A stretch of DNA of 64,000 nucleotides from Purpureocillium takamizusanense (taxonomy: Eukaryota; Ascomycota; Sordariomycetes; Hypocreales; Ophiocordycipitaceae). This document shows, piece after piece, positions 1 through 13,022 of this stretch (position 1 is the first letter of the stretch; every line of letters begins with the position of its first letter). The DNA lies in the NCBI RefSeq assembly GCF_022605165.1, contig NC_063077.1:1-64000 (forward strand). Reading direction: 5' to 3'. The translations under genes and the position numbers were made by a program. A model generated the notes under the pieces. The model did not search any database. It worked only from the letters and a program-made list of their open reading frames with translations, and was not told the DNA's origin.

Positions 1-139
1 TAACCCTAACCCTAACCCTAACCCTAACCCTAACCCTAACCCTAACCCTAACCCTAACCCTAACCCTAACCCTAACCCTAACCCTAACCCTAACCCTAAC
101 CCTAACCCTAACCCTAACCCTAACCCTAACCCTAACCCT
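1..139. repeat. Telomere repeat array, (TAACCC)n
   Basis: About 23 uninterrupted copies of TAACCC, the complement of the TTAGGG repeat used by most filamentous fungi. It starts at base 1 and stops abruptly at about 139, so the window begins at a chromosome end and runs inward. No degenerate telomere-like copies are seen inside the junction; the next base already belongs to a RIP-mutated coding sequence. Confidence 0.98.
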
Positions 140-3100
140 AGTCGTAATAGTTATCGATAAAGTCGTCTATAAGCTAGCTAACTATAGGTAATGGGTTCGA
201 ATCGGTCGTAACTAAACTTTACGTTACCTCTTATAAAGTAGCGGGACTTTAACTAGCTCGATATAGTTCCGAAGGAATACCTTTCGCCGACGCTAAGTCT
301 ATAACTATTTCCGCTATTATACGTCTAGCCTATGCCGTTATATTTTAACGCTATATATAGTTAATACCCTTATACTTCGCCTAATGTAATAACTATCTTA
401 ATTTTCTTTTATTAGACCGCGAGTCTATTAAGTCCTTAAGCGGTATTCTTAATTCTGCGTTTACTTTATCGATATCGCCTAATAACTCTAGCTCTTTCGT
501 TCTAAATCTAAGGTAGGTATAAGTAAAGTTCCGCTATAGCGTATCCCTTAACTAAGAGGAGCTAGGGCGTAACTATTAAGGTTCTTAGTACTCTAACTCT
601 TCGTAGGTTTTATTAAGTCTTATAGTAAAGTCTCTAATACGGGTCTTCTCGGTGCTACTACGATTAAGTAGAGTTTACCTTAGAGTTCTATCGACCTACT
701 TATAATCGAGATTAATAGGAAGTAGCGTAATGCGGTCGATAATATCGGTAATAGAGTTAGACGTTATAGCTTAAAGGTCATGCTCGGGTACTATAGATAC
801 CGGGGAAAGGGGGGAGTCTAAACTCTTATCGGCTATAGAATAAAACCGAGTCTTTAAGGACTCTAGGGTTGCGAGTAGATTAGAAGTTATAGTACGGAAA
901 TAGTGCGTATAGAGCTGCAAAAGGGTTAGAGGGAAAGCTAAACCGCAACGGAGTTACCGAGAGGGGTCGACTGCTTATATAGCCGTTAGCCAAGACCCCG
1001 GGCGGTAGGCCTAGGCATAACCGGCCTACTAATACGATAGATGCCCCTTTGACAGCCCCTAGGTTGTGGTCTCTATAAAGAAGTATCGCGATTACCTATA
1101 TAGATCTGCTTATTATTAACGCGTAAGAGTACCTAACTATAGTTGTCTATAGATAGCAGCTTAGGCGAGACTTCTCGCGAAGTGGAGTCTAGTAGTAAGT
1201 TAAAGTACTACGCTATATAACTGGCTGTTATTAGTTTAGAGCCCTATACGGGTTATACGGACGAGGTGCATTATAGAAGCGCGTAAATATAATAGGACGA
1301 CGTATAGTATATTATATACTCTTTGCGAGTTAAGTTAAAGAAGGGCGTCTCCGCGGATACATTAAGTCGGAACTTAGCCTACTACGAGGGGGCCACTAGG
1401 GCGCCCTAATTATAGATTCCATAACCCCTCCTCTGCCGCTAGGTAGCTAGTTATAAAGCCTCCTACCGAAGTAATCGAGCGTCGTAGGACGAAAGGGCGG
1501 GTATTATTAAGCATGGTCGAAAGAGCCCGCAGTTATCGAGGCTCGATAGCGAGCCGACTTAAAGCAACACCTCGAGGATCTAAGTAAGCTTAAGCCATTC
1601 GTTATACGCGCTCGCGTAGGAGTATACTATCTAAAGACTAGTCATAAGGTACGAGAACGTTAAGGCGTTACCGAACTCTCGTCTTATCTACGATATTGCC
1701 TCTATAGTAACTATAGTTAAGTATCTCTATCGATCTAAAAGAAGCTTTATAACTACTCCGCTATCTATTATCCTATGTAATATAGCTATCGCCCTATATT
1801 CTCGGTAATAGTAATATCGATACCCTCTAAATCTTTCCTTAAAGGAAACTAGTCCTTTAGTAGTATCTATAATACTCTGTTCCGAAGCTTAGTAGATCCT
1901 ATAATACTTCCTTACTACCCCTTTTACGTTTTAATAAGGAAGCTAACGCTAATAGTTATCTCTCTAATACTCTCGCTATAGACGGTAGCGTCGGCAATAT
2001 ATCGTTACTATTAGGGAGGAGATTACTCTATAAAGTAAGTATACTAGTCCGCAAAACCTATTCTAGCTTATATAGAGGAATTAATTTACGTAAACCTAAG
2101 CGCGGATCTATACGCATTAAGGGGACGCCTTGGTTTTCTTCTCTAAACGTTTAAGCTTTTGCTTTATTAGCTCTATTTACCTATATAATAGATAGGTCGC
2201 CTATTGCCGCTCTAATCGCGGCTATATAGAGTATAGACTTTATATAATAGGCCTTTAGCGAGCCTAGATCGGTATAAAGGGTAGAAGACCGACGACTAAT
2301 ACTAGATTGACCCGCTTAAATACCGGCTTTTAGGTTTTAAAGTTCCCTAACGAACTATAAATACGCTTTCCTATATGCCTAAAGCGTAAGTATAGTAAAG
2401 TAAATAGTAATGGCCTAGATAGTAGTTAAAGTGCCTAGGTATATCTATCGCGTATATCGAAGTATCTGCCCTACTTACTAAATAGATTCCCTTAACGTTA
2501 GCGTTATAGCCTAGCTACGGATAAACTCTATTACGGCATAGCCGTCTCGGCGGCTAAGGAACTTCCTTAAGTTTTCGAGCTATATTAGACTAATATAATA
2601 TATAAGAAGGAAGAGTCGTAATAATAGGATTAAAGTACTATAATATCTTAAGATCTCCGAATTATTATTATCGATAAAGCCCTAGTTATATATAACGGAT
2701 CTTAAAGACGCCATAACTTTTAGTCGAATACTATTAAGTTAGTCGAAAACTCTAGCCCTAGCCTTATCTCCTAGACCATCCCTTATAAAATCTAAGTAAA
2801 CTAATAACTATAAATTATATATATAGGCGGTCTCATAGAGGCCTATATTAAGAAGCTACCCCTAACCTTATTCGTTTAAGTACTCGACGGGACGGTTACC
2901 TATCTAAGGCCGGGGTCTAAAGCTCGGCATAATATAAGAGGCGTTAGTATCTTACTATTCCTTAGCGTTAAGTACGCTCTATAGATCTATAGACGCTAGA
3001 GGACTATAACCTAGGTCGCTAAACTCGAATATAAGTTTTATATAACGCTAAATTAACTATTGCGTTGCTGAGATATAGATATAGATTAAGAGCCTAGTCT

Positions 3101-4496
3101 TATATATTAATAACGTCTATATTAGCGGAGGGATAACTTAAACCTCTTACGTAATTCCCTCTCGATAAATTATTGCCACTTCGATATACTTGTTTTATCG
3201 TTATTAGAAAAGGTAGGCCTTAAGTTATCGCAATTATAAGGTTCGGAGTTATATATATACCTACGAAAGAACTATAAGCGATTAGATATAATATTACCTT
3301 AAGGTACCTATAGTAGACCTACCTCTATAGTAGTTACTACTAAAGTTTTAACTAGATAGCTTACTATAAGGTATCCGCACTATAGGTAGATATTTAAGTA
3401 AATAACCATGGTTTATATATCTCCTAGTATTAATGCTAATAGGTCTAGGGTTTATAGCTACTAAGTACCTAGCGTTCGAGTAATTAGTGGTTACGAAATT
3501 AACGACCTCGTCCGGGAATATAAACCTTTCTAAGAAGCGAAAAGTAAACCACCTCTACTAAAGCGAGCCCAAAACTTTAAGTAATAGTCGAGGGCATAAT
3601 TATAGCGCCCTTTATAATTATAGCTACTAATAGATCTATAGGGATCTAGTCCGTATTAAGCGAAAGAAGGTATATAAATTATCTATCCGTCCCTTAACCT
3701 TATTAAAATAATATCCTAGGAACTCCGTTAGGGTATATAAAGGTAGGAAAGAGGGCGGGTCGTCGGTCGGTTAAAAGCGACCATATACTATAAATAATAA
3801 GGCATCCTATATATTAAGGGATAGCTTTAGGTAGTACTACGGTTTTTCCTCGGACTAGCTCGTCGGTTCGATAGCTATACTATCTAGTGCTCTCCCTAAA
3901 GTCGTAGGGACCGAGAACGTATTAAAGTCCTAATCCTAATGCACTTTCGTATCGCTAAATAGTAGCTTAGCTTCTACGGGCGGTGGCACGGACCGTCTGG
4001 GACCTTCGCAGGTGATCGGGGCAGTGGTATTTCCCGGCACCTGTTGACCACCCCCGTCGCCAGGATCTGTATTGCCATCCTCTAAATATTCAATCTGCCG
4101 GCCAAATACTGTATCTTCGCACGGTATGGATGCTCCATCTATGGATGGAAGCGACTGTTGCTCGAATTGGACGGGAGCTGGACCGGCATGAGCCTGGGGG
4201 CTGGCGTATTGAGTTGCCTGGTAAGCTCGCCCGCCAGAAGCGACCCGACGGGACAATGTCGAGCCATTCAAAGCTTGTGAAGAGTACCCGGGGCTGTTCA
4301 AAGGTGGCTGCGTATTTGAGCCGTTGCCCACAGGGTTAATATCCATGGGCTGTATTGGGGCATGTTGCGACTTGTGGCGCCTAAGAGCGGCTTGAATCGG
4401 GAGGGTGGCTTTCTGCGAATACCGAATGGCATCCCTCGTCCGCGGTATGCCCTGTTGAGGCCGATCTTGCGTTGACTGCGGAAATCGCTGGGCCAT
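140..4496 (-). pseudogene. Large RIP-mutated gene truncated by the telomere, unrecognised product
   Basis: Read on the minus strand from an ATG at 4496, the first about 185 codons (4496-3939) are normal, unmutated sequence rich in Gln, Pro, Ser and Gly. The same frame then runs on into the RIP block without any frameshift down to base 140, where telomere repeats begin. That is about 1,450 codons in one frame. The in-frame stops that I read between 3938 and 140 are all TAA or TAG, the codons RIP makes from CAA/CAG; none is TGA. The other frame I read over a long stretch (codon phase of position 3240) looks much less protein-like. I do not recognise a domain: no helicase, reverse transcriptase or integrase signature is visible. 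The C-terminus is lost at the telomere. A telomere-linked gene family is possible from its position, but this is not shown by the sequence. Confidence 0.7.
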
Positions 4497-7304
4497 GTTG
4501 GTTGCCAGTATTGTATCGTGCGCGTGCAGTATTGTTGTTGTGGCGCTTTGTGTTCCTTGGAAGGAGAGAGTGATGTGGTAATGAACCGGAACGACTCTTG
4601 TGGTACAATAATATATACATACAGCGGACCCCACAACTAATTAATCACATGTCGTGTCAGGATTTGTAGAACATGTTAGCTGCGCAGTGTTGGCCCGGTC
4701 CCTGTTGGTTGGTTGTGAGCACGGTTGCCCGCACCTCCTCCTGTGACGAAGCACCGATGTTGCCGTTGCGCCAACTGGTCAATAAGCCATAATGCTCGAT
4801 CGTCAGTTTGAACCCCAAACTACTATGAGCCGATCCATGACATTTCGCTGTGACGTCAACCGCATAGTAGGAGCACTGCGTATTAAATACACACAACCGT
4901 AAGAGAGCCGGAAGCGATGTAAGTGAACTCTTGACCAGCCGCTGCTGAACAAACCCACTTGACCCTGAACAATCCCTGACCTAATCCTGATGCATAAGCT
5001 AATGGCAGGTCAAGATGCCAGGGCCAGAGCACTTGCAGCCACGGGCAGTCCGATTGGTGTAGCACGCGCATGCTACGCTATCGCATCGCTTAGAGGTCGT
5101 CTGAGCCAATTGGATGACACGGGCTGTCAGACCGCTGGCCCACAGACGAGCCCAGGCGGCCAGGCGTTGGTGATTGTATAGCTTTATTTTGGGCAAGAAA
5201 GAATGTGAACTAATAAATGGCGTAAAGACTCCCTCTTGAGCGGTGCTCTGGTGAGACCGACTGTACTATACTTACGATGCCATGACTCGCATGCGAAAGG
5301 GTCGGCAGTGTTGCTTTACGTGAAGGGAACCTAGGCACTGCCGTTCTCTCGTAGATACAGTACTGAATACTATATACGAGACGTAACATGAATAGAAGAG
5401 GAGAATCGCCAAAAGCTGGCGCGACGCGCCAGTTCCTAAGGCGACCACGAGAGTAATACGCTATCTTGTGACCACCCTTATGACATCTATGTCACTGCCT
5501 TAGGTCGACGTTCTGTACTCTACACTCTGTTTGTAAAATAGGGGAAGGCAAGCTTGTCTTGGATATGGACACGAGGAAGGCGATTGGCCGGTTGTCCCGT
5601 TGGTTGTGGCCGCCGAGAATGCTGTCTGACTGGCTATGGGTTGCACGCTGGCGTGTGACGACTTCATCACGTCGTATCTTGCCGCCTGCGCTGCGCTTTA
5701 ATTGTTGCTATGCTACCAGTACCGTAGTCGGTCATGTTTATGGTCTTCGCAGATCCAGACGCCAGCATGCTGGCGGGATACCCGTTCTCGTGCCAATGGA
5801 TGAATCGTATCGTATCTATTGCCAGCCTTAGAGCGGCTCTATTTTCCACCGGGATATGCGATCTAGTGGTGACTCATAGCGGCTGGCGGACTGCTTAGTC
5901 TATGCCCTCGCGACCACGCGGCAACAATAATTCCCTGCTTTTCTTGTCACTCCTTGCCCCATGGGGAACTCTACCGCGGACGCGGAACGCGGCGCTAAAG
6001 TCGCCTGTGATGATTAAATTTGGCGCTAGGGCGGAATCTCCGGCATTGTGCGACTGGACACCCCGAAGGATTGTTTGCTGGACTGTTAGATGCGCTTGGC
6101 TGGCGCCATCTGTTGTTGGGTATCATATGGCGCCCTCTAGCTGGGCCGTGAGGGTGCGACTTGATTGTGCAATCCTGACTAATTAATGCAACTGACCGGG
6201 GCAATTGGTTCGGCCTTCTCCATGTTCGTGATCATCTCTTCACAGCCCAGACCTGTGGTTGGCACACCATTCACCTGCATCTGTGATGGCGCCACACCTG
6301 AGCAATACTGCAGATGTGTGGGTCGGTGCGGCCGGACCGGTCCGTCGGGATACGCTAAGCTCTCTTTACCATGAGGTGCAGGGCCCCTGTCGAGGACCGC
6401 AGAGCATCTGAAATTCACTCAGCCCGACCAGGGCGCAAGCCAAAACCGTCCACCGTCAAGCAGACGGCGCTTCATAACGGAGGTGTCTTTGATGGAATAA
6501 TTACTCCCACGTCCCCCGGAGCTACTGTAACAATTACGCCAATGTCTAGTGAAAAAAATGAGAAATGATGTGGAGGTTCCTGGGCACCGTTTCGTGCTGC
6601 AGGAGTGTCAGCAAGCTTGTGGGCGGGTATGTGGGCGGATATCTGGGCGAGTGTCTAGGCGGGTCGGGTTTAGCAGTCGTTTGGCCAGCTTGAACGCGTA
6701 AAATATGCCGGAGCTCGTATCGCCTCCCACGCCTGATTTCTTCCCTCTCTACCAACATTTCTCCGATTTTCCTGGCGCGTGTGATTCGGCGATTACCCGA
6801 TTGGGGTTTTGCGGTCCTATTATTGTTGCCCCGTCCACAAGCAGGGATCTTGCGTTCAAAATCATCTGACGTTCTGATCGCAATGCAGTCTCCCACGCGC
6901 AGGCCCTATCGCTCGGCTTCAGAGCCCCCACCTCAACATTGTTGGGTGCCACTTGGCGCGTCGTCTTTGTGAATCGTACTCAGGCACCTTTCCGGCAACA
7001 CGCTGTGCGTCATATAATCTTGCGCACTTTGAACTTTGTGTCACGGGAGTTTGCAGATCATGCGAGAGGACAAAGTCTGGTGCCCCACTTTTCAGAGGTG
7101 CGGGGAGCTCCACCCACCGGCCGCAGCAGCAAGTGCCACTGTCCACAAGTAGTGCGTAGCCTCAATAGGCCCGAGAAGGATCGCGTCCGTCGCGTAGGCC
7201 TGCGCCTCTTCCACCAGCACACAGCCAAACCGGTAGCATCCCCCCCGCGGGAAGTGTCCTCGAGTCTCGAATCTCAATCAGCGACAGCTAGCGACACGAC
7301 CTCC
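4497..7304. other. Normal-composition subtelomeric spacer, no supported gene
   Basis: CA and TG dinucleotides are present at normal frequency, so this block escaped RIP. Several short open frames exist on both strands, but none shows a recognisable motif, an intron pattern or a protein-like composition beyond chance. The frame that becomes the gene starting at 7305 is open back to 6939 without an ATG, so an upstream exon of that gene could lie in 6939-7304. Confidence 0.5.
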
Positions 7305-9140
7305 ATGTCCTCCCGAAGCACACCGACATCAAGTGACGCAAGCACTCCGGAGCCTGCGATGCGATGCATTTCACTACGCCCTCGCGAGACACCCGCTACC
7401 TCTACGGCCGCTCCAGCGGCCCCAAACAGTCAAGCATCGCCAACTCCAAGCATCGAGAGCGCTTCCAGCGTTAGGCACAGCACCGAAGCATCGGCCAGTC
7501 CGATCAAGCCATCTCCAGCTATCCCAACGACCTCCACAGACTTGGTCACCAGTCGAGCCTCGTCGGCACACAGCGAAAGGAGCAATTCCCCGCCCGTGAG
7601 GCAGAGCATCGAGATGTCTGAACAACAGATCGAGTATGTTGGTAAACGTTGGCTTGACACGTCGGGTCGAGCTAGGGTTCCGAGTATGCCGCGCTCGAGG
7701 GGGTTTCCGAGAGGCCCTTTTAATAAGGGGATATCGTCCGTCGAGAGACTTTAAGCGCGCCGAGAAACGCACTTACTAAGCGGCGAGTGCGATAATCGCA
7801 GGCGGTATGCTAGCTTCGCGGTATATAGCTAGGATCGGGGTCATTTTCTAGACGGGAAGGGCAGCTTAGATAGCATAGCTTAGGACTTTATCTAGATGTA
7901 ATATGAGGTACTTTACTTACGTAGATACGAGGCGATTCGGGTTTATAACGCTTAGCGCTACCTATCTAGGGTATTATGCTTTTACGCCGTAGAATAAGGT
8001 CGGTTCGACGCATACCTTAACCGCCTTACGGACGGCGCGAGGAAGGGGCCTATACTTAATATTAGCGATACCTTTAAGGAGATTAGCTACTCGCCTAGCC
8101 TTAGTAGACTATTTATTAACGTAGAATTTAAAGGAAAGCTTCCGGTCGAGCTAAAGCCTAAGCTAATGTATAGCGTCTCTAAGAACGATTTCGGTATCGC
8201 CTTAGAATATAAAGGGCCGGGAGGGGCTTTTCTTCCTAGAGAAATATATTACCTCGATTTTATTTAGGTCGAAAGTAACGCTATTAGCGGCACCCTAAGC
8301 GAGAAGTTCTTCTATATCCCGGGACGTAAGGGTAGTCGTTTCTTTAAGCGTATGCCTAGTATATAGTATTACCGTATTATTTACGTAGCTAAAACGACTA
8401 TTAGAGTTCTTAAAACGGTAAATAAGGGCGATATATAAGGCGAAAAGAATTAGCAATATAGGTAAACCTTATATAAGGCCGTATCGAAGGGGCGATATTA
8501 GCGTTATAACGTCTTAGAAATAGACCGTAGCTAAGTAGTCTTATATAAACGAGCCGGCCTAACTAACGAAGTACGGTAGCTACCTTTATTATTAGAGTTA
8601 AAGGATAAGTCGATTATATATAATAGTATCGAAGGCTCTTTATATATCTATTATAATTAGCGTAGCGACTTAGCTATAGGCTAGAGCTATTTCGATATCG
8701 TATATAAGGGCGGCTATTAAGTTAACTATAGACCTCTTTAAAAGCGCGCTAATCTATTATAGGTATAGGATACTATATCGTATTAAGGCTTAAGCTAAGC
8801 GGTAAGTAATAAGCCTTTTTAGTCCTTTATTAAGATATAAGAATAGTAATATTAGCCTCTAGGTATATATCTTAGAAAGATTATACTTACCTAGCTTTTC
8901 GATTATAACTACTTCGGCCTCCTTAAACCTTAAAGGGTAATAGCTAAGGGATAGGCACCCTTAATATAAGCGTTAAATATAGTAACGTAGAGTAGGCTAT
9001 GCTATTTAGAGTAGATATACCGTAATATTATCCGATCTTAGCGACGTATTGCCTATACGTAATAAAGTATCTTAGACCTCTTTAATAGGGACCTTAGGCG
9101 AGAAGGGGATAGGTAAGGTATCTTCTAATAGTATCTAGGG
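7305..9140 (+). pseudogene. RIP-mutated gene with intact 5' end, unrecognised product
   Basis: From the first in-frame ATG at 7305 there is an unmutated Ser/Thr/Pro-rich segment of about 130 codons. The first stop, a TAA at 7752-7754, sits where RIP damage begins. The same frame then continues without an indel to about 9,130, and again its stops are TAA/TAG only. The downstream part has a globular look but no family that I recognise; no reverse-transcriptase motif is present. The frame stays open into the start of the RNase H-like segment at about 9,140-9,200, so it may belong to the LINE that follows or simply share its phase. The 5' boundary is uncertain because the frame is open upstream to 6939 without an ATG. 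Confidence 0.5.
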
Positions 9141-10490
9141 GTTAGAGACGGCGCTATAGGATTTAGCTTTATAATATACCGGGATAAGCAATCGCTAGTT
9201 TAAGGATCGAGCCGTTTAGTCTATCCGAAGTCTTCGACGCTAAGGCAACCGGCGCCCTAGAGGGCCTCTAGGCCGCTCTCCGCCTAGCCGATATAAAAAG
9301 CGAAGTTATAGTCTATACCGATAATCTCGCTATAGCTAGCTATCTATAAGGCAACCTAGCCGACTTTTCATAAGATAAGTTTATTAACTTCTAAAAATTA
9401 GCGACCTTATATAGAAATATATAGGTATACTAAATACTAAGATATATTAATATACTAGGTAATAAAGAGGCTAATAGCCTCGTTAAAGTAGGTTATTTAT
9501 AACCTAAATTACTAAAAGCTATACTATCGCTAGCTTATTTATACCGACTTACGAGATAGTAATCGAGAGATACCTTTAAGGCTTAATAGACGACTAAAGC
9601 GCTAGAGTTATATAAGACTTTAAACCTCGAGGCGACTATAAGCTACCCTCTAGAGTTAGCGCTCCCTAAAGTAACGCTTTATAGTCTCCTTACGGCGAGA
9701 TCTCGCTATAGGGACTTCGCCGATTACTATAAGCGTTTTAATTATAATAATATATATCTTAATTACTTATATAGACGATATAAAGTACTAGACTACTTAT
9801 TCTACTATAGAAAAGTACCGCTACGGCTCTAGATAAGGCTTGCCCCCTTACTAGCCGAAGCGATATATTATATAGTAGGCAAGGGCTTTTAAGCCTTCGT
9901 CGAGCTAACGTTAGAGAGCTCCTTTTTCTAAAGGATCTATCTACGCTATTAGGCGATTAGTACTCTCTCTCCTCCCCTTTTGTTTTTATATTTTATATTT
10001 CTTTAATTCTAATTACGGTCGAGTAAAGGGTGTCGTACCGCCCTTTTACCTAGCCGAGGCCCTCCGTTCTAGCTGCGAATGTAGCCGGTAGGGAAAAGCC
10101 TTCCTAGGCTCATTAGAAAGATAAGTATTAACCGCGACGTAATATCGTATGCGACTCTATATCCCGCGGACGGGTGCGAGGCTCCGACGAAAAGAGCGCC
10201 TTAAGCCGATAAGATGCTAGATAGGGTTTATTTTGAAATAAGGACGCGTTAGTAGAAACTACGGGGCGGCCGAAATAAGCGCTATTAGTGCTAGTGCCTA
10301 AGGCAGCTATAACTTAGTAACTACTAACCTAGACTAACCGGCAGGAAATTGGCGAAGCATAGCGGTTTAGAGCTAATGTCAATTATAGATAGACTCTCAT
10401 TAGCCTAGAACGTCCTTTGCCCCGATAGGGGCTTTAGCTTTATAGCTTCCCGGACGTTAAATAATATCACATTACATTATATTACATCGT
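9140..10490 (+). mobile_element. 3' fragment of a Tad-like non-LTR retrotransposon (LINE), RIP-mutated
   Basis: From about 9,230 the plus strand reads as the RNase H domain and C-terminal tail of a fungal LINE ORF2. The core VYTDN motif is at 9312-9326, followed by a GN-EAN segment and a tail where the usual Cys-rich motif is degraded. Stops are TAA/TAG in glutamine positions. The conserved DAE motif before it reads DAK, a G-to-A change. No reverse-transcriptase domain is seen upstream, which fits the 5' truncation typical of LINE insertions. The 3' end is marked by an ATTACATT-type short repeat at about 10,458-10,487, where composition returns to normal. The left boundary is approximate. Confidence 0.7.
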
Positions 10491-11567
10491 GCCTGTCGCT
10501 TTAGGTGAGTAAGGCTCATTCGGAGGAAGGGTAGCGTCTGAGTCTCCTGGTGATTCCATGGCCGTGTTTCATGGAAAATTCGGTGTTCGAGGACAAACAG
10601 GGCCTGGAGGATAAAGCGGAAAATTTTTCTTGGTCGCCTTGGTCGACAGGTATTCAACTTGAATACCAACATTGCTATCTCGCTTCAGGGCAAGCCCATT
10701 TTTATTGATGTCCGCGACTGATTGGCCGCAGAATGGGGCTATAGGGGTCTGCGATTGATTCAGCCCAGGAAGTGTGCTCACTTGGCAGGCGCACGACACG
10801 ACCGGCATTTGAGCTGGCAAATATATTGGACAACGTGTGGCGGAGGGGATCCGCGCGGGGTTGGCCGGTGTTGGTGAGAGAGTCAGTCGGACACGTGCTG
10901 TCAGGGTTGGCGACTTGAAGGTCGGTTCTTAGTTGCTGGGCAAGCGTGCCGGCCGCAGTGCTGGGCAGACCGTATTGCAGGGCAGACCGTAGCGTTGGGC
11001 AGACCGTAGTGTTCGGTACAGGCAGTGGCCACTGAGCTAAGCCATCGTCACGGCCTTGACGCGTCTAAATAACGCGCTGAGCGCTTACGCTCGGCTACAT
11101 TGTCGGCATTGTCTGAACGCCGTCCCGCAGACATGACGGTGCAGGCGGCAGCGACCAGGTGTCGCATTTCCAGCTGAATGGCGTCGCCGTGGCAACGGGG
11201 CTAACCGACTGTCCAAGTGGTCTAGCCAGTGCTGGTCGCTGGCTTGTTTTGGGCACCCAGGTGCCCATGTATCAGTCGCTGTAGCGAGGCTGACTTGCGG
11301 CCCCCTTCCCAACGCACAATCTGCCTCGCAGATCAAGGGCCACATCTTGACTGACGTAGGCTTCGTTTTGGGGAATGTGCATCGTTCGAATACTGCAGTT
11401 TCTATCTTGCATCTTAAAGACGCATGAATGACCGCGACGGCGACTTGGTATACATTATAGTTCAATGTGTACTGTATGGCTTTTTTAAACCAGAGATGCA
11501 AGGCGATAGCCTAGCCATCCAAATCCATGCGCAGCCTGCTCGGCGACAAACCAGGCCCTTCTCGCCA
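10491..11567. other. Normal-composition spacer, no supported gene
   Basis: Unmutated sequence between the LINE tail and the membrane-protein gene. It contains a few copies of a GGGCAGACCGTA-like phrase near 10,964-11,010. The longest open frame (11085-11501, minus) has no recognisable motif. The 3' untranslated region, or a further small exon, of the gene ending at 11568 may lie near 11,490-11,567. Confidence 0.5.
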
Positions 11568-12953
11568 TTATATTGCGTTTATGACTTGTAGCTGTATAAT
11601 TGCCTGTGCAACCGCTGCTGCAAAGTTTAGGACAAAACTCCAAGCTGTTGGTGCAAGGGTATATACGAAGGGGCTCATCAATGTACAGAGGACACTGAAG
11701 CACGCCCCGGCCCAGAGTAACGTCCACGGAAGGCGAGATAGGTGCGGATGATACCGCGTCGGCCATACGAAGGTCACGATAGAAAGGCATTGAAGCGACG
11801 AGCCTGTGATGGTTTGGTAAAAGTCGGAGTCAGTTGTACTTCCCACTTGCTGCTGCGAATGGGTCCAGGCGAGGACGGCGAATATGCAAGTAATTAGCAA
11901 AGTTGTGGGAACGATAAAATTCAAGCCGGGGCGCATGCTCGTTCCGTCGCGATGTGGATAATTTTCTGTAGGGGCCGTGACGTTGGAACCAAAGGCTTGC
12001 TGCGATGGCCCATCCTTTGCCTCCCTAGAATGAAACAGCATCGAGTCAGTGTCGGTACAGAGTCATGGGAGCCCCGGTTCAAAAGCACTGACCACCATAT
12101 CAGAGATTGAGTTTCCAATGGGAGCTGTACAGAGCCGGAATCGTCGGCCCGCAGCATCTGGACAGCAGTCAAGTATGGCAAGTCGAGCGATCTCACATTA
12201 GCTTTCAGTATCGCCAACTCTTCGCTTGTCAGGTGCTTTGTTTCGGCAGTACGTTGGATTGACTGGGCGAATGCTCTGACGACTTGAACCATCGTGAGCA
12301 GCGCATGCCGCGACTCTGCCAGGTCCCCGCTGAGCTCCGACAAGAAGTCCGTAAGTGACTCAAATTCGTCAGGAACCTCCATGTTGTCGGGGCGGTCCTC
12401 CGCGACTGAATTCTGCAGAGCGAGAGTCTGGTAATCAGTAAGATGTACACGAAGTATTTTGCCAAGCTCTTGTTGTAGCGGATGGCCGCTAATTATGCTG
12501 AAGGTCTTCTCAGGAGACAATGACCCAACATATTGGCGAATTTTAGCCTCGATGCTTAGTTCGTACAGGTCATGAGAGTTGTCGTAAGCGAGGTTGATTT
12601 CTCCGTCCGTAAGCTTCCATTCGAAAGGATCAAGACCAAAAATGCGCCGGAATGCTAGTTTCCCTTCAACAGATGCTTTCCAGCCCATGAGGTGCATCCA
12701 GACGACCTGGCAAACAGTCCGACGCACGCTGTCGAGTCGCTCTTCATCGAGATGTTGAACATCGGACGCTGTGCATAGGGTCTTGGTCAACAATGGCGCA
12801 ACTTTCGGCAGCTCGCTATTGCTGCTTACCTATATAGTTCAACGCGTCCACTCGTCCCCCGCGGCGCTTGCGAATGCCCGGTGGAGAGATTTGGATCCCG
12901 GGTGGACCCATGCGAGTAGACGTGCTTTGCTCCGTAGGTTCTTCTTCTGGCAT
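11568..12953 (-). CDS. Hypothetical fungal membrane protein, three exons
   Basis: The model is exon 1 12953-12830, exon 2 12768-12093 and exon 3 12024-11568, giving about 418 residues. Both introns (61 and 68 bases) have GTAAGC/GTCAGT donors and CAG/TAG acceptors, and the phases match (1 and 2). The N-terminus is basic (RKRRGGRVDA). The middle is soluble and helical. The C-terminal exon carries about four hydrophobic segments, including one around LLITCIFAVLAW and one around WSFVLNFAAAVAQAI, so the protein is probably membrane anchored. An earlier in-frame ATG at 13022 would add 23 residues. A further short exon downstream of 11568 cannot be excluded. I do not recognise a named family. It is the only gene telomere-proximal to the 27 kb region that looks intact. 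Confidence 0.6.
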
Positions 12954-13022
12954 TCTGTTCAGAGTTTTGATAATGACTTGGGACGACTGTGTGTTTGCCA
13001 AAGTGTTTGGGCACCGCTTCAT

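Noticed and set aside
140..3240. Alternative minus-strand reading in the codon phase of position 3240
   Set aside because: It also shows mostly TAA/TAG stops, but it includes a TGA, is very basic and tyrosine-rich, and is not continuous with the unmutated N-terminal part; the other phase is.
140..4496. Telomere-linked RecQ helicase or Starship captain recombinase
   Set aside because: Considered from position, but no helicase motifs and no tyrosine-recombinase signature can be read in the frame.
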